A DNA stretch of 7,658 bases from Planctomycetes bacterium RBG_16_41_13 (lineage in GTDB: Bacteria; Planctomycetota; Brocadiia; Brocadiales; Brocadiaceae): positions 1 through 7,658 of the forward strand of contig MHYI01000159.1 in NCBI GenBank assembly GCA_001828295.1, read 5' to 3'. The translations under genes and the position numbers were made by a program. This document shows positions 6,488 to 7,658 of this stretch, in pieces. Positions within the stretch are counted from its first letter, which is position 1, and each line of letters opens with the position of its first letter. The notes beneath the pieces were generated by a model, which did not search any database, was not told the DNA's origin, and saw only the letters and a program-made list of their open reading frames with translations.

Positions 6488-7526
6488 CCAATTTGTTGTG
6501 GCGCACATCATCCCTACCGGTGTGGGGGCGGATATTGGCGGATACGTCGGAGACGCCACGCCCGCAACCAACATGATTGCGTCGATTGCCGATAAGGTGA
6601 TTTCTCATCCGAATGTCGTCAACGGAGTTGCGCTTAACCTTGCGGGAAGAAACGTTCTCTACGTTGAAGGCTATTCCCTTGATAGATTTTTCAAGGGTGA
6701 AGCGGAACTGAAGGAGGTGGAAAAGAATAAGATCGGGGTTGTGTTAGACAAGGGAATAGAAACAGAGGGATATGATCTGGCGGTAAATACAATTAATGCT
6801 TTGAGGACTGTCGGGGGAGTGGAAATAGTCTGCGTGCTTAAAACAAAAAAAGAGACGATGACGCAGGCGGTAAAAACAAAAAGCAATTCTTTCGTGGGAG
6901 AAATTGAACACGAACAGACGCTTATTGAGGCTTGCAGGGAAGCAATAAAGCAGGGCGCTCAGGCGCTGGCGATTTCGCTCAACATTAAAATCGACATGAA
7001 GGATTTAACGGCATACTTTAATGGAAAAGGGGCAAATCCATACGGAGGGGCGGAAGCCGTGGTTTCTCATCTGGTCTCCGCCACGTTTGGGTTGCCCGCA
7101 GCGCATGCCCCGCTATTGAGCAAATATGAAATTTACCGGGAAACGCATAGCGGAACGGTTGATCCAAGGGCAGCAGCAGAAGCAATAGGCCCTGCATATC
7201 TTGGAAGCGTTTTGCGCGGACTGGACAGGGCGCCCAGACTCGTTACGCAGGGCGGGGACGTGAGAGTTAACGATGTCGATGCAATTATTCTTCCCTATAC
7301 CTGCATGGGCGGTATTCCCGCCCTTGCCGCACAAAAATGGGGGATACCTATAATTGCGGTAAAGGAAAACACGACGGTGATGAAAGCCACTCCGGATATT
7401 TTACGAATGAAGAATGTGATCGTTGCAAAAAATTACTGGGAAACAGGCGGTATCCTCGCTGCAATGAAGGAGGGCATTGACCCCCTGGAGTTAAGAAGAC
7501 CCGTGAAAAAACTTACTATCGCCTAA
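6480..7526 (+). CDS. DUF3326 family protein
   Basis: This 348-residue soluble protein resembles the DUF3326 family, known from cyanobacteria, plastid lineages and some other bacteria, with no established biochemical role that I know of. Family-like segments are IIPTGVGADIGGYVGDA (10-26), SHPNVVNG (42-49), LYVEGYSLDRF, IGVVLDKGIE, NPYGGAEAVVSH (ending at H197), AAHAP, and near the C-terminus PYTCMGGIPAL with C275 followed by GIPIIAVKEN. The Gly-rich opening and the conserved His, Asp and Cys suggest a ligand-binding or catalytic protein, but no reaction can be assigned. The ATG at 6480 is preferred: GGGGG lies 5 nt upstream and homologues begin near this point, whereas an in-frame ATG at 6444 would add a basic stretch unlike the family. 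It is the last gene of the CBS unit. Confidence 0.85.
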   Translation: MANQFVVAHIIPTGVGADIGGYVGDATPATNMIASIADKVISHPNVVNGVALNLAGRNVLYVEGYSLDRFFKGEAELKEVEKNKIGVVLDKGIETEGYDLAVNTINALRTVGGVEIVCVLKTKKETMTQAVKTKSNSFVGEIEHEQTLIEACREAIKQGAQALAISLNIKIDMKDLTAYFNGKGANPYGGAEAVVSHLVSATFGLPAAHAPLLSKYEIYRETHSGTVDPRAAAEAIGPAYLGSVLRGLDRAPRLVTQGGDVRVNDVDAIILPYTCMGGIPALAAQKWGIPIIAVKENTTVMKATPDILRMKNVIVAKNYWETGGILAAMKEGIDPLELRRPVKKLTIA

Positions 7527-7527
7527 G

Positions 7528-7540
7528 CTGGCATAGCCAG
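7528..7540. other. Small perfect hairpin after the DUF3326 gene
   Basis: CTGGC (7528-7532) and GCCAG (7536-7540) are perfect inverted repeats with a 3-nt loop, directly after the stop codon. No T tract follows on either strand, so it is not a standard intrinsic terminator. It could mark a transcript 3' end or be fortuitous. Confidence 0.3.
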
Positions 7541-7554
7541 AATCAAATAAGCGA

Positions 7555-7575
7555 GAAATACGAAATACGAAATAC
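7555..7575. repeat. Tandem heptamer gaaatac, three copies
   Basis: gaaatac occurs three times without interruption (7555-7561, 7562-7568, 7569-7575), then degenerates into gaaac. It lies in non-coding DNA between the DUF3326 stop and the dispersed repeat at the window end. Confidence 0.7.
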
Positions 7576-7643
7576 GAAACAAATCCGAATGACAATTTAA
7601 AATTTCAAACAGACCGTATAACATTGGAAAAAAACGAATATCG

Positions 7644-7658
7644 AATATTGAACAAGGA
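7644..7658 (+). repeat. Dispersed repeat copy at window end
   Basis: aatattgaacaagga matches the reverse complement of 3365-3379 at 14 of 15 bases. It is preceded by aacgaatatcg, another iteration of the same cgaatat word, so the element is probably longer and continues past the window edge. Confidence 0.5.

Noticed and set aside
7555..7575. gaaatac triplet repeat as the start of a CRISPR array
   Set aside because: The units are 7 nt and directly adjacent, with no spacers and no cas genes in the window.

Overview
The window reads as ordinary bacterial chromosome of moderate G+C content with AT-rich, repeat-bearing intergenic DNA. No rRNA, tRNA, CRISPR array or intact insertion sequence was recognised. 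The gene content (a long UbiD-type decarboxylase, a membrane FtsH, a DUF3326 protein), combined with degenerate palindromic intergenic repeats, would suit an anammox-type planctomycete (Brocadiales). No marker gene fixes the taxonomy, so that placement is an inference of low to moderate confidence.

Layout. (1) 1-1044, plus strand: the C-terminal part of a UbiD-family prFMN decarboxylase whose N-terminal part lies upstream of the window. It runs tail to tail, with a 4-bp gap, into (2) a minus-strand pair. This pair is an M20-family metallo-hydrolase (3059-1866) followed by a GT2 glycosyltransferase of the dolichol/polyprenol-phosphate mannose synthase type (1804-1049). (3) 3060-3589 is a divergent intergenic region of about 0.5 kb. 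It holds a minus-strand promoter candidate for the M20 gene, a tandem heptamer, a copy of a dispersed repeat and a 68-bp imperfect palindrome built from 10-nt units. A promoter-like sequence sits directly against the ftsH start codon. (4) 3590-5467, plus strand: a complete ftsH. (5) 5468-5739: an intergenic region with two C8 tracts flanking an excellent sigma70-type promoter, then a leader of about 130 nt. (6) 5740-7526, plus strand: a compact three-gene unit made of a twin-CBS-domain protein, a 71-residue protein of unknown function and a DUF3326 protein. The last two overlap by 8 bp. (7) 7527-7658: repeat-rich tail with a small hairpin, a gaaatac triplet repeat and a second copy of the dispersed repeat in the opposite orientation to the first.

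How the genes relate. The M20 and GT2 genes may share a transcript, but they suggest no single pathway. FtsH is a stand-alone membrane quality-control protease. The most interesting unit is the CBS / 71-aa / DUF3326 cluster: a probable adenylate-sensing module made with two proteins of unknown function from one strong promoter. It is the best candidate here for an undescribed system, although the sequence alone does not reveal its biochemical role.
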